From Bifidobacterium callimiconis (lineage in GTDB: Bacteria > Actinomycetota > Actinomycetes > Actinomycetales > Bifidobacteriaceae), in assembly GCF_003952005.1 (NCBI RefSeq), contig NZ_QXGJ01000008.1, positions 1 through 64,000 of the forward strand: a stretch of DNA of 64,000 nucleotides. Direction: 5' to 3'. A program made the position numbers and the translations under genes. This document shows, one piece after another, positions 29,211 to 37,625 of the stretch. Position 1 is the first letter of the stretch; every line of letters starts with the position of its first letter. Below the pieces are notes generated by a model, which was given only the letters and a program-made list of their open reading frames with translations, was not told the origin of the DNA and made no database searches.

Positions 29211-30836
29211 TCACGATGCCGGCTGGGCGTGGGTTCGACCCCATTCGCGGATGAACGCGATACGGTCCGGCGCGATGGGGATGGTATGCGCGAAATGATC
29301 GTCCAATGCCTCCGCCGTGGGGTGAATTTCCGGCCGATCATCCGCATCTTCCCGACCGTCGCCGAACACGATCTGTTCGGCCAGATCCTTGATGGTCTGT
29401 TCGATGTCGGAATACGAGAATCCTTCGCACCGATCCACCAGACGAGTGATCTCGTCGTCGCTGAATTCCGTATGCAGGCACAGTCGCGAGTACAGGCGGA
29501 TCGCCTCGGCGCGCTCGTCCGCGTTCGGCAGATCGATGAAGAACGTCTCCGAGAACCGCCCCTTGCGGAACAGTTCGGGCGGCAGACGGGTGATGTCGTT
29601 CGCCGTGGCCACCATGAACACCTTGGCACGCGACTCCTGCAGCCAGAACAGGAACTGGCCGAGCACGCGGTTGGCCACGTCGCTTTCGCCGGACGTGGTG
29701 GACAGCGCCTTTTCGATCTCGTCGACCCACAGCACGCACGGCGCCACGTTGTCGATGTAGTCGAGCGCCTCCTGCATGCGACGCTCGGTCTCGCCCACGT
29801 ATTTGTTGTAGACGGCACCGATGTCGAAACGGAACAACGGCAGTTCCCACCGGGCGGCGATCATCTTCGCGGAGAACGACTTGCCGCAGCCGGGCACGCC
29901 GGCGAGCAGAATGCCACGCGGCGGCTGCAGACAGTACTCGTCAAGCACATCGGAGGGTGCAAAGAACACGTCACGCTTGCGGTCCAGCCACGCCTTGAGA
30001 TTGTTGAGACCGGCCACCTTGAGCTGCTGCGGATACGATACGGCGGTCACATTGCTCACCGGCGTGAACAGATGCTCCTTGCTGGATGCGAGCCGCGGGA
30101 TGTCGTCGTGGCCGAGTCCGTTGGACGCGACCAACGACGACCGCAGCAGATTGACGATCTGAATCTCGCTCATGCCACGCAACAACGTGGCCAGCTGGTC
30201 GACATCACGATCGGACCAGCGCACGACGGGACCAGCCGCACGGGATGCGACGGCCGATCCAGCATCCGTACCGGCGCCTGATCCATCGTCATCCGCGAAA
30301 CGACGCGCGAAATCGACGATGAGATCGCGGCGCTCGCCGAAGTCGGGAAAATCAAGATCGACGAACAGACCGAATCGCGACAGCCGCGGCCACACGTCCT
30401 CGGCGGCGACCACGATCAGCGTATTGCCGGTGTCACGCGCCAGATACGCGGCGGCGAGCAGCTCACGCACGTACATGCCGTCCTGACCGAGACGACGGGT
30501 ATCGGCGAGCGCGAAGATCACATGATGGCCGTGGCGGAACCGTTCGCGGATGAACGCCATCGGGTCGGAATCCACGTCCTTGGACGGAGTGGCGGCCGCG
30601 TCGGACGGACCGGAACCGTATGCCGCCGCGCCCGCCGCGCCCGAGACGCCCGCCGCACCGAAGTGCTGCACCTGCTTGGCATCGGTGTAGCAGTAGGCGT
30701 TCAGCGAGCGTTCGGCGGCGAGTTCGCGCAGCGCCTGTTCCACACGATGCCGTTCGATGGTGCGGATGAGCACCAGCGGCACGCCGGCGCGAATATAGTC
30801 GTCCAGCGCGCGTTTCATCTGCCGATAGTTGCTCAT
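29211..30836 (-). CDS. Ycf46-like AAA+ ATPase
   Basis: 541 residues; the ATG overlaps the upstream stop by 4 nt. The N-terminal half (LVLIRTIERHRVEQALRELA, then DPMAFIRERF, VIFALADTRRL and TLIVVAAEDVWPRL) follows the degenerate ATPase-like layout of Ycf46-type proteins. The C-terminal AAA+ domain has Walker A GVPGCGKS (about residues 313-320), Walker B VLWVDEIEKA (about 368-377), sensor VATAND and an arginine-finger region LFRKGRF. Such ATPases remodel or disassemble protein complexes; the cellular role of Ycf46 homologues is poorly known. An Ala/Gly-rich insert (about 60-85) is present. Within this operon it is the only energy-using enzyme, and probably drives the membrane assembly. Confidence 0.88.
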   Translation of the reverse strand: MSNYRQMKRALDDYIRAGVPLVLIRTIERHRVEQALRELAAERSLNAYCYTDAKQVQHFGAAGVSGAAGAAAYGSGPSDAAATPSKDVDSDPMAFIRERFRHGHHVIFALADTRRLGQDGMYVRELLAAAYLARDTGNTLIVVAAEDVWPRLSRFGLFVDLDFPDFGERRDLIVDFARRFADDDGSGAGTDAGSAVASRAAGPVVRWSDRDVDQLATLLRGMSEIQIVNLLRSSLVASNGLGHDDIPRLASSKEHLFTPVSNVTAVSYPQQLKVAGLNNLKAWLDRKRDVFFAPSDVLDEYCLQPPRGILLAGVPGCGKSFSAKMIAARWELPLFRFDIGAVYNKYVGETERRMQEALDYIDNVAPCVLWVDEIEKALSTTSGESDVANRVLGQFLFWLQESRAKVFMVATANDITRLPPELFRKGRFSETFFIDLPNADERAEAIRLYSRLCLHTEFSDDEITRLVDRCEGFSYSDIEQTIKDLAEQIVFGDGREDADDRPEIHPTAEALDDHFAHTIPIAPDRIAFIREWGRTHAQPAS

Positions 30837-31465
30837 GTGCGCATCCATCTCCTTTCCAATCGTCTGATGACGTATGCCGTGTCGTCGGCCTCCGGCGAGG
30901 CTCCCCCGTCTCCCCCGTTGCCGATGCCCGTCGCCACGCTGTGCAGCACGCCGGCCACGTGGTCGCGGATCTGCGTGACGAGCTGGCCGCCTTCATGCTC
31001 CGGCATGCCCGGCACGTCGGTGACGAACAGCAGTCGTTCGCAGGAGTTCGAGTAGCGTCTGCACAGCATGATGATGCCGTCCGCGTCGGTGACCGAAATC
31101 TCCTCGAGCGCCTGGGACAGTCGCCGGCCTTCGCGGTTGATCACGCGCTCGCAGAAGCGGCGGATCAGGTCGAAGATCTGCGGGGTAGCGCCGGCGGGAA
31201 TGTCGCCGTGACGCAGGGCCTGGGCGAGGTCTGCCGGGCAACGGTCGGCGTCCTCGAGAAGGTGTCGCCAGTCGCCATAGTTGCGGGGGGGCTGCGGAAG
31301 TGGAGGGGCGGCGGCGGAGTTCTTACCGGTGTTGCCGGTGTTGGAGCCCTCCCTCAGTCCGCCGTTGGCGGCCAGCTCCCTCCCTCGGAGGGAGCACGGG
31401 AGAAGACGGGCGAACAGGCGTCGTAACCACAGCAGCCACGAGCGAAGCCGGCGGCGAGAGGTCAC
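30833..31465 (-). CDS. Uncharacterised cluster protein with a repeat translated at its N-terminus
   Basis: 210 residues from a GTG that overlaps the upstream stop by 4 nt. No family recognised. The N-terminus is Arg/Trp/Leu-rich (RRLRSWLLWLRRLFARLL, possibly an amphipathic membrane-binding helix). Residues about 23-40 ([15 protein letters not shown]) are the translation of a family A intergenic repeat at 31347-31397. The conserved-looking core follows (WRHLLEDADRCPADLAQ, IFDLIRRFCERVINREG, RRYSNSCERLLFVTDVPGMPE). Sandwiched by overlaps between the 57-residue protein and the AAA+ ATPase, so probably an adaptor of the ATPase (inference). The true start could lie after the repeat. Confidence 0.7.
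   Translation of the reverse strand: MTSRRRLRSWLLWLRRLFARLLPCSLRGRELAANGGLREGSNTGNTGKNSAAAPPLPQPPRNYGDWRHLLEDADRCPADLAQALRHGDIPAGATPQIFDLIRRFCERVINREGRRLSQALEEISVTDADGIIMLCRRYSNSCERLLFVTDVPGMPEHEGGQLVTQIRDHVAGVLHSVATGIGNGGDGGASPEADDTAYVIRRLERRWMRT
31347..31397. repeat. Family A repeat inside a coding sequence
   Basis: CCCTCCCTCAGTCCGCCG, GGCGGCCAGCTCCCTCCC and GAGGGAGCACG, a half-length copy of the intergenic element, read in frame near the N-terminus of the 210-residue protein. Confidence 0.8.
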
Positions 31466-31635
31466 GACAGGAAGGTCTCCGGGGGTTCGAGGCTCCAGTC
31501 GGGCAGGGACTTGCTCATTTCGGCGAGGCTGTCCTTCTTGGACTGGCGTACGGCGTCCTGATGGTCGTCGCCGAAGTTGGCGTTCAGGGAGGCGAGCAGG
31601 TCGTCGGAGCTGGTATCAGGCTGGTTCTTTGCCAT
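31462..31635 (-). CDS. Small acidic cluster protein, 57 residues
   Basis: 57 residues starting MAKNQPDTSSDDLLASLNAN, with AAAGGACC before the ATG. No family recognised. Acidic, Asp/Ser-rich, no membrane segment; ends LPDWSLEPPETFLS. It lies in the operon between paralogue B (83 nt upstream) and the 210-residue protein (GTGA overlap), so it is almost certainly translated. A small adaptor or regulator of the neighbouring proteins is the simplest guess. Confidence 0.75.
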   Translation of the reverse strand: MAKNQPDTSSDDLLASLNANFGDDHQDAVRQSKKDSLAEMSKSLPDWSLEPPETFLS

Positions 31636-31718
31636 GATGGTCCTTTCTTTCGCGGGTATCAGACGGGTATCGAATCGTTCGGGGTCATTGGCCGAGTGTT
31701 GCCGGCCATGGACGTCGG

Positions 31719-33320
31719 TCAGAAGTTGAAGTTGAGCTTCTCGATGGTGGCCGCGCAGATGCTGTGACCCTCCGCGCAGCTGTGTTGGAACGCGCCTATC
31801 TCCTGCATGGTGTTGGCGAGGTTCTGCAGCGCGGCCTTCACGCGTTCGGGGAACGCCTTGAGATTGCGCCAGATGCTCACGCCCAGGAAGATCAGGCCGA
31901 GTCCCAGTCCGATCAGGAAGTACAGCGACACAAAGGCGAGTCCCGCACACAGCACGGCGAGCACGGCGGCCACCACGTTCGGAATGGTCAGATACACCAT
32001 GGTGAGCTTGTGGGTGTCGAAGTACTCCTTGAGGCTTGTCTCCATGGCGGTCTGATCGTTGCCGTTCGACACGCCCTCCCATCCGTCGATGGCCAGCTGA
32101 TAGCCGGTGGGCGTGCGCTGCTTGATGTTGTCCGAGTAGGCGTTCATGGCGTCGATCAGCCACGTCTTGGTCTGACTGAGCGCGAACTTGCGCACGTGCA
32201 CGTCGGTGTTCTGCTGGTCGTCGTAGATCACCCAGCTGATCATCTGACGGCCCACGTTGAAGCCTTCGCCCTTAAGCCGCAGCATCTCGTCGTACTGCTT
32301 CTGCGCGTCTTCGACCACGCCGTTGTTCTTGATGACGAGGTTGAAGTACTGCTGCTGGGTGCGCAGCTCGTCCTCGTCCTGATCGTAGTTGGTGATCAGA
32401 TCGGTGAGCACGGCGTCCACGCGCGCCTTGTAGTTGTCGGGACGCTGTTCGATCTCGGACACGTCGAGGCTGTCGACGATCGCCTGCAATGTGGCGAACT
32501 TCGATACGTCGCGGTACACGCCTTCGATCTGCTGCGCGTTCTTGCAGAACTGTCGGATGGACACGAAGTCGAACTGCGCGGGCGCCTGCATGTTGGCGAT
32601 GTACTTGGCGTAGTCGCCCACCAGTTCACGGCAGATCTCCGCGTCCTCGTTGATGATGCCAATCCACTTCTCGATGGTGGCGTTCACCTTGGCTTGCAGC
32701 GCCTTGTCGGTGCCGAACACGCCGGACAGGTACGCCTGCAGCATCACGGCGGCCTCGTTCTGCATGCACTTGGGGTCGAGCGTCTTCAGGTATTCGGTGA
32801 ACCAGCGGCGGGCGGTCTCGTTGCGGCCGAAGCGCAGATTGAGCAGCGTGAAGAACAGCGTGGCCTTGATGCGGTCACGGCGAGTGCCTTCGGCCACGGC
32901 GTTGGCGGCCACCTCCGGGTAGTCGTTCACCCATGCGGTGACGGCGATGAGCGCATAGGAGAGCCAGTAGCGGGAGCTGGTGAGCCACAGTTCCTCGGAA
33001 AGCTCCTGGATGGTCTTGTTGCGTACCAGATTGATGTCGAAGTCGCGTACCACGCCGATGATCGTCTTGCGAATGCGTGCGTAGTCGCCGAACTGCTCCT
33101 TGAGTACCTGATCAATGCGGATCAGATTCTCGTGGGCGAGCTGCACCTCCTCGCTTTTGATCATGTTCTCTTTGAATTCGGAGACGCTCTGGTAGATCTC
33201 GTTCGTCGTCTCCTGGATGCGATTGGTGGTCGCATCGATCTGGTTCATCTGCGTGTCGATGGAGGAACGGAAGCCACTGATGGTGGAGTTGAGTTCCTGT
33301 ACCGCGTATTCGCTGTCCAT
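31719..33320 (-). CDS. Uncharacterised coiled-coil/helical membrane protein (paralogue B of three)
   Basis: 533 residues. N-terminal helical/coiled-coil region with regular polar spacing (STISGFRSSIDTQMNQIDAT, then TNRIQETTNEIYQS), the shared paralogue block (YWLSYALIAVTAWVNDYPEVA, then FTLLNLRFGRNETARRWFTEYL), a second shared block (WLIDAMNAYSDNIKQRTPTG, then LAIDGWEGVSN), two membrane helices (about 443-481) and a 52-residue tail containing two Cys (HSCAEGHSIC). Starts 15 nt after paralogue A stops; the two were probably made by tandem duplication. Function unknown. Helical repeats of TPR-like type are likely in the head domain but not proven. Confidence 0.8.
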   Translation of the reverse strand: MDSEYAVQELNSTISGFRSSIDTQMNQIDATTNRIQETTNEIYQSVSEFKENMIKSEEVQLAHENLIRIDQVLKEQFGDYARIRKTIIGVVRDFDINLVRNKTIQELSEELWLTSSRYWLSYALIAVTAWVNDYPEVAANAVAEGTRRDRIKATLFFTLLNLRFGRNETARRWFTEYLKTLDPKCMQNEAAVMLQAYLSGVFGTDKALQAKVNATIEKWIGIINEDAEICRELVGDYAKYIANMQAPAQFDFVSIRQFCKNAQQIEGVYRDVSKFATLQAIVDSLDVSEIEQRPDNYKARVDAVLTDLITNYDQDEDELRTQQQYFNLVIKNNGVVEDAQKQYDEMLRLKGEGFNVGRQMISWVIYDDQQNTDVHVRKFALSQTKTWLIDAMNAYSDNIKQRTPTGYQLAIDGWEGVSNGNDQTAMETSLKEYFDTHKLTMVYLTIPNVVAAVLAVLCAGLAFVSLYFLIGLGLGLIFLGVSIWRNLKAFPERVKAALQNLANTMQEIGAFQHSCAEGHSICAATIEKLNFNF

Positions 33321-33335
33321 GAGTCCGGTCCTCTC

Positions 33336-35078
33336 TTAGTTGGCGAACAGGCCGAGGGCCTGCTGCAATGCTTCGGTTCCCTTGTCGGCGGCACGATACT
33401 CCTTGCGCCACCGACCCATTTCCTCGAGTGTTCTGGTGATGATCTCCAGATCCTTTTTCTTGCGTCTGAGCAGGTTCATGCGCACGCTGTCGAGTTGCCT
33501 CCACAGGCAGAACGCGCCGACGAGCACGAGCAGCATGGAGATCACGATGAGCGCGGGCTGGCGTACCCATACGCCGGCCACCACGAGTCCGACGATGCCG
33601 ATGGCGATCATGCCCAGCCAGATAAGCACGAACTTGTCCTTGAGATAGTTGGTCAGACTGTGCTTGCGGTAGAACTCGAGGAAGCTCTTCTTGGCGAGCG
33701 GCAGCTCGTTCTCGTTGCAGGACATGGACCAGCCGTCCACGGTGATCGGATACCGTTCCTGCTCCTTGGCGCGATAGTCCTCGGCGAACTTGCGCGTGCC
33801 GTTCTGGATGCTGGGCGCGAGTTTTTCGATGGCGAATCGGCGGGTCTGCGGCAGGATGTTCACGTCGTCTTCGGTGAACGCCCATTTGCGCAGCAGATCG
33901 GCGAATCCGACCGGTCCCTTTTCCGGGTAGCGTTCCTCGAACGCCTGGTCGGCGGTATGGATGTCGCCCTTGGCGGCCACGATCAGCTCGTTGTAGCGGA
34001 TGCGACGATAGAGCTTCTCCTCCTCGGGGTCCATGGATTCGATGAGGTTGTAGATGGAGTCCTCGAGGCGTTCCTTCACGCCGTCGTCGTCGGCGTCCTC
34101 CTGATACAGCTTCTGATAGTCGCGCGCCACGATCTCGTTCTTCTCCGCGTCCGACAGCAGCTGCTTCATGGAAGGGAAGCCCTCCTTGCAGTATTCGGGC
34201 AGGTAGAAGAAGTCGAAATCGGTGGTGTGCGCCTTGGTGGCCATGAACCGTCGGGCGTCGTCCGCCACCTTGGCGTCGAAGTTGATGTCGTAGACGGCGA
34301 TCTCGTCGAGCATGTCGCTCACCTTGGCCGCCACGCGAATCTCAAGCCCGTGGTCGCCGCCGAGCGCGCCGGCCAGACGGGCCTCGAGCAGGTATTGGAA
34401 CTCCTCGCCCACGTCGTTGGCGCGGATGCAGCCCAGATAGTAGGCGTACCAGCGCATGGCGGTGTCGCGACGGCCGAACTTGAGATTGCAGAACAGGAAG
34501 AACAGCGCGCTCTTGCGTTCGGAGATGAGCAGTGCGCGGCGCATGGCACGGTCGGCGGCCTCCGGCTCGTCGGCCCACCACAGCATGACGGCGCTGGCCG
34601 CGTAGGCGAGCCAGTAGTCGGTGTTCGCCAGATACGCCTTCTCCACCTTGGTGCGCGTGGTCTCCTGCGAGATCAGGTTGCCGTCCACGGCCATCACGCA
34701 GCCGAGCGAGATGCGGCGCAGCTCGTGGAAGAACTGGAACTTGGTGTAGTACTCGTCGGTGAACTGGGTGAGGTTCTTGGTGGCGGTGGAGAGGTTCTTG
34801 TACGTGAAGTACTTCTCCGACACGTCGCGCAGCAGCTGCAGCAGGTCACGCGCGTCGATGCTGCGGCCCTCGATGTGCTTGGCGAGCACACCCACATCGG
34901 AGGTCACCTCTTCCGACATGCTTTGCGCAGCGCTGGTGAGCACCGGAATGGTCTCGACCAGATATTCGAGCTCTTCCTCCAGATGCGCCTGTTCCAGTTG
35001 CGCGGTGTAGATACGCTGTTCGAGACTGCGGATCTCGGCCAGCAGTCGTGCGCGTTCCGCGGCGTCATCGCTCGCCAT
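33336..35078 (-). CDS. Uncharacterised coiled-coil/helical membrane protein (paralogue A of three)
   Basis: 580 residues, GGAAGGAAGAG upstream. N-terminal coiled coil (ARLLAEIRSLEQRIYTAQLE, residues 9-45), the shared block YWLAYAASAVMLWWADEPEA and FFLFCNLKFGRRDTAMRWYAYYL (about 150-200), the second shared block (FAEDYRAKEQERYPITVDGW), two membrane helices (about 482-526) and a 54-residue basic then helical tail. Closest to paralogue B in the second block (VDGW.xSCNENE versus IDGW.xVSNGND, then the KHSLT / THKLT segment before the membrane). Function unknown; the shared plan of the three suggests a hetero-oligomeric membrane scaffold. Confidence 0.8.
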   Translation of the reverse strand: MASDDAAERARLLAEIRSLEQRIYTAQLEQAHLEEELEYLVETIPVLTSAAQSMSEEVTSDVGVLAKHIEGRSIDARDLLQLLRDVSEKYFTYKNLSTATKNLTQFTDEYYTKFQFFHELRRISLGCVMAVDGNLISQETTRTKVEKAYLANTDYWLAYAASAVMLWWADEPEAADRAMRRALLISERKSALFFLFCNLKFGRRDTAMRWYAYYLGCIRANDVGEEFQYLLEARLAGALGGDHGLEIRVAAKVSDMLDEIAVYDINFDAKVADDARRFMATKAHTTDFDFFYLPEYCKEGFPSMKQLLSDAEKNEIVARDYQKLYQEDADDDGVKERLEDSIYNLIESMDPEEEKLYRRIRYNELIVAAKGDIHTADQAFEERYPEKGPVGFADLLRKWAFTEDDVNILPQTRRFAIEKLAPSIQNGTRKFAEDYRAKEQERYPITVDGWSMSCNENELPLAKKSFLEFYRKHSLTNYLKDKFVLIWLGMIAIGIVGLVVAGVWVRQPALIVISMLLVLVGAFCLWRQLDSVRMNLLRRKKKDLEIITRTLEEMGRWRKEYRAADKGTEALQQALGLFAN

Positions 35079-35180
35079 GGGACATCACTCTTCCTTCCCC
35101 GGTTTCAAACCCATTATCGGACTTCATCGAATTCATCGGGCGTCGTTCGTCATCGTGTTTCGTGTCACTCGGCCCATCCG

Positions 35181-36620
35181 TCACATGCCGCTCGGGTCGA
35201 GCAGCCGTTCCTGAACCAGAATGGAGACGATGTGGTCACGCACCTGCGGCGCATCCTGCGTGGACGCGGGATAACGTCGTACGGCCATGCGCAACGATTC
35301 GCGAGCCTGCAGATGGTCGAGCAGCACGCGCAGCACCTTGGGCTTGTCGGCGCCGTCCACGGTGGATCCCATCAGGTATTCCTCCACCGACATTGGGTTG
35401 AGCGACGGAATGGCCGCGAGCAGCCCCTCCAGCACGGCGAGCTTGTCGTCGATCGGCACGCGCGCCGACACGAATCCGGACAGCACGCTCTGCACGCGAC
35501 GGTCGTTCATGCCGATCGTCTTGGCGGCGGTGAAGATCGACAGACGCGCGGCGGCGTCCAGATCGGTGCGGGTGAGCATGGCAAGCAACGCCTGCTGCGA
35601 GAACTCGAGATAGTAGCCGGCGTTGGCCAGCGCGTTCAGCCCCTTGACCGCCACGGCGGCATCGGTAGCCGTAAGCAGCGCCTGCACGGTGGCCGCCAGA
35701 TCCTCGTCGTTCAGCTTGTCCCCGCCGAGCGTGCCGAGCAGGCCGAGCACGCTCGCCTCGTCGGAGGCGATCTCGATCAGCGCGGCGATGGCCCGGCCGT
35801 TGGGCACGACGCCACGCGCCGTGCTGCGTTCGGCGATGGCGAGCTTGGTGGCCGGCGCATCCTGAGATTGCGTCAGATACTCGGACAGCGCGTCACGTCC
35901 ATCGGACGGATTCACGCCGCGGCCGATCGTGGTGGCGACGTTCTCCACCTTCTGCGGGGTGTCCGGATACTGGTTCAGCACGAGCGCGTACAGACGGTCT
36001 GCGTCAAGGCCGGCAGGCGACTTGAGCAGCGCGTCCACCTTCGCGTAGTCGCCGCTCGAGAACGCCTGCGCGATCAGGCCGTTCGCGGCCTTCTCGGAGT
36101 GGATGTTCGTCACGTCGAACGACTTGTTGAGATAGTCGACGCGTGCGGTGTCCTTGAACGTGCGGAACACGGTGATGAGCAGCGAACGGATGTCGGCCGA
36201 CTCGATGTTGTCGTAGAAGTCGGCCTCCACGTCCGCCGTCTGCGGGTCGAACGGGCTGGGCAGCTTCTTGTAGGCCTCGATGGCCTGTGACAGTGCGTTG
36301 CGCTTCTCGTTCTGGTCGAGCGTACGCGACGCCGAGATCACGTGCAGGGCGAGCTGCGCCACGATCGAACCGGGATAGGTCGGGTCGATCGAACGGCACT
36401 TGACCAGACCGTCCTCCGCCTGGCTCAAGTCACGCTCCACCAGCGACGACAGCGTTTCGGTGGCCGTATGACGGATCTCGTAGACGCCGTCATACTCCTC
36501 CTGCCGCTCGTAATGATTGCCGCAGTAGGTGCAGATGTATTCGTTGCCGGCCTTGTCGAACTGCAGCGGACCGCCGCAGGTCTCACACTCGCGCTGTTTG
36601 TAGCTGAAGCTGGATGCCAT
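35181..36620 (-). CDS. TFIIB-type zinc ribbon protein with helical repeats
   Basis: 479 residues. N-terminal zinc ribbon (CETCG at residues 12-16, CTYCG at 31-35), then a long alpha-helical domain of HEAT/TPR-like character without membrane segments (for example AAVAVKGLNALANAGYYLEF and KVLRVLLDHLQARESLRMAV). The N-terminal layout resembles the zinc-ribbon proteins that accompany SPFH proteins (YdjG-like), but the large helical domain is not something I can name. The ribbon is nearly duplicated in the 40-residue gene just upstream. Probably a cytosolic subunit of the cluster's assembly. Confidence 0.75.
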   Translation of the reverse strand: MASSFSYKQRECETCGGPLQFDKAGNEYICTYCGNHYERQEEYDGVYEIRHTATETLSSLVERDLSQAEDGLVKCRSIDPTYPGSIVAQLALHVISASRTLDQNEKRNALSQAIEAYKKLPSPFDPQTADVEADFYDNIESADIRSLLITVFRTFKDTARVDYLNKSFDVTNIHSEKAANGLIAQAFSSGDYAKVDALLKSPAGLDADRLYALVLNQYPDTPQKVENVATTIGRGVNPSDGRDALSEYLTQSQDAPATKLAIAERSTARGVVPNGRAIAALIEIASDEASVLGLLGTLGGDKLNDEDLAATVQALLTATDAAVAVKGLNALANAGYYLEFSQQALLAMLTRTDLDAAARLSIFTAAKTIGMNDRRVQSVLSGFVSARVPIDDKLAVLEGLLAAIPSLNPMSVEEYLMGSTVDGADKPKVLRVLLDHLQARESLRMAVRRYPASTQDAPQVRDHIVSILVQERLLDPSGM

Positions 36621-36688
36621 TCGTCACTCTCTCTACTTGCTCCCGAAGACGCCTGGAGGCGTCGTCGTATGCACCTTCGTCGCGTGTT

Positions 36689-36811
36689 CTACTGCCGCTG
36701 GTAATGGTTGCCGCAGTAGACGCAGACGTATCCGTTGCCGGTCTTGTCCGCCTGCAGCGGACCGCCGCAGGTCTCACACTCATGCCGGCTGACGCCGGAA
36801 TCGGATGTCAT
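36689..36811 (-). CDS. Stand-alone 40-residue zinc ribbon
   Basis: 40 residues starting MTSDSGVSRHECETCGGPL and ending CVYCGNHYQRQ, GGGAGGA 9 nt before the ATG. The four Cys (CETCG, CVYCG) and spacing equal the N-terminal ribbon of the next gene (CETCGGPLQFDKAGNEYICT, then YCGNHYERQ): about three quarters of positions match. It is 13 nt after the membrane-protein gene. Either a real mini-zinc-ribbon subunit or the leftover N-terminus of a duplicated copy of the 479-residue gene; downstream sequence in another frame (RDEGAYDDASRRLREQ) weakly supports a decayed remnant. The intact start, Shine-Dalgarno site and metal ligands favour expression. Confidence 0.65.
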   Translation of the reverse strand: MTSDSGVSRHECETCGGPLQADKTGNGYVCVYCGNHYQRQ

Positions 36812-36824
36812 GTCGTCATCCTCC

Positions 36825-37541
36825 CTACTTGATGAGCATCAGCTTGCGGCGACGCTCCATGTACAGGTTCTCGAGCTCCTGGATCGCGCGGGTCATGGTC
36901 ACGGTGTCGCCGCGGCTGGATGCGTCGCGCAGTTCGCCCATCTTGCCGCCGATGCGCTGCTCGACCTCCATGATGGCCGGATTGTTGCGGCCGAAGGCGT
37001 CGGAGTACTTCACGGTGTCGTTGAGATGCTCGAGCGCGTGCAGCAGGTTCGGATCGGCGCCGCGCATGCGGTTCTCGTCGATCAGCGACTGGATGTCGAC
37101 GGTCTGCACGGCCCACGTCATGGCCGTCTGATGACGTTCGGCGCTGGCCGATGCGGAGGCGCGCTGGGCGGTGAAGCTCACGATCGTGATGATCAGGAAC
37201 AGCACAAGCAGCACGAGCTGGATGAACAGGGAGATCTTGAACGGGATGATCTTCTGCAGCCAGATGCACACCACGCTCACGAAGATCTCGGCGAAGAAGT
37301 AGTACACGGCGAAGCCGATCATCGGGATGCCGAAGAACACGGCCTCGATGTCGGGGCGTTCCACCGCGAAACGCGGCATGAGGAACGTGAGCAGGAACGC
37401 GATCACCGCGAACACGAGTGAGACCACCGCGCCGGGCGTATACAGCCCGGAGAACAGATAGATGGCCACCGCGTACACGATGAACAGCAGGAAGCCGATG
37501 ATGCAGATGATGTTATTGGTTTTACCGCCGATGTTCTTCAC
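36825..37541 (-). CDS. Multi-span membrane protein with cytosolic helical tail
   Basis: 238 residues from a GTG start with GAGGTGA upstream. Four hydrophobic segments (about residues 9-32, 38-56, 65-90, 100-123; IICIIGFLLFIVYAVAIYLF is the first), then a cytosolic helical domain of about 110 residues (SLIDENRMRGADPNLLHALE, ending ELENLYMERRRKLMLIK). No family can be named with certainty. By position between an SPFH gene and a zinc-ribbon gene it parallels YdjH of the Bacillus YdjGHI module, which with YdjG anchors the SPFH protein at the membrane; that correspondence is inference. Confidence 0.72.
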   Translation of the reverse strand: MKNIGGKTNNIICIIGFLLFIVYAVAIYLFSGLYTPGAVVSLVFAVIAFLLTFLMPRFAVERPDIEAVFFGIPMIGFAVYYFFAEIFVSVVCIWLQKIIPFKISLFIQLVLLVLFLIITIVSFTAQRASASASAERHQTAMTWAVQTVDIQSLIDENRMRGADPNLLHALEHLNDTVKYSDAFGRNNPAIMEVEQRIGGKMGELRDASSRGDTVTMTRAIQELENLYMERRRKLMLIK

Positions 37542-37625
37542 AATGTCACCTCGGATTGGGTTACGGAATACGGAAAAGAATGTGCGTGGTCAATGATGCG
37601 AAAGGGGAAGGCGATCGGGCGACCG

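Noticed and set aside
31764..36290. Very long open frame on the plus strand (over 1500 codons) opposite the paralogue genes
   Set aside because: Composition is His/Val/Gly/Arg-rich antisense of three real genes with coiled coils and membrane helices; no start signal or family match. High GC makes such shadows common.
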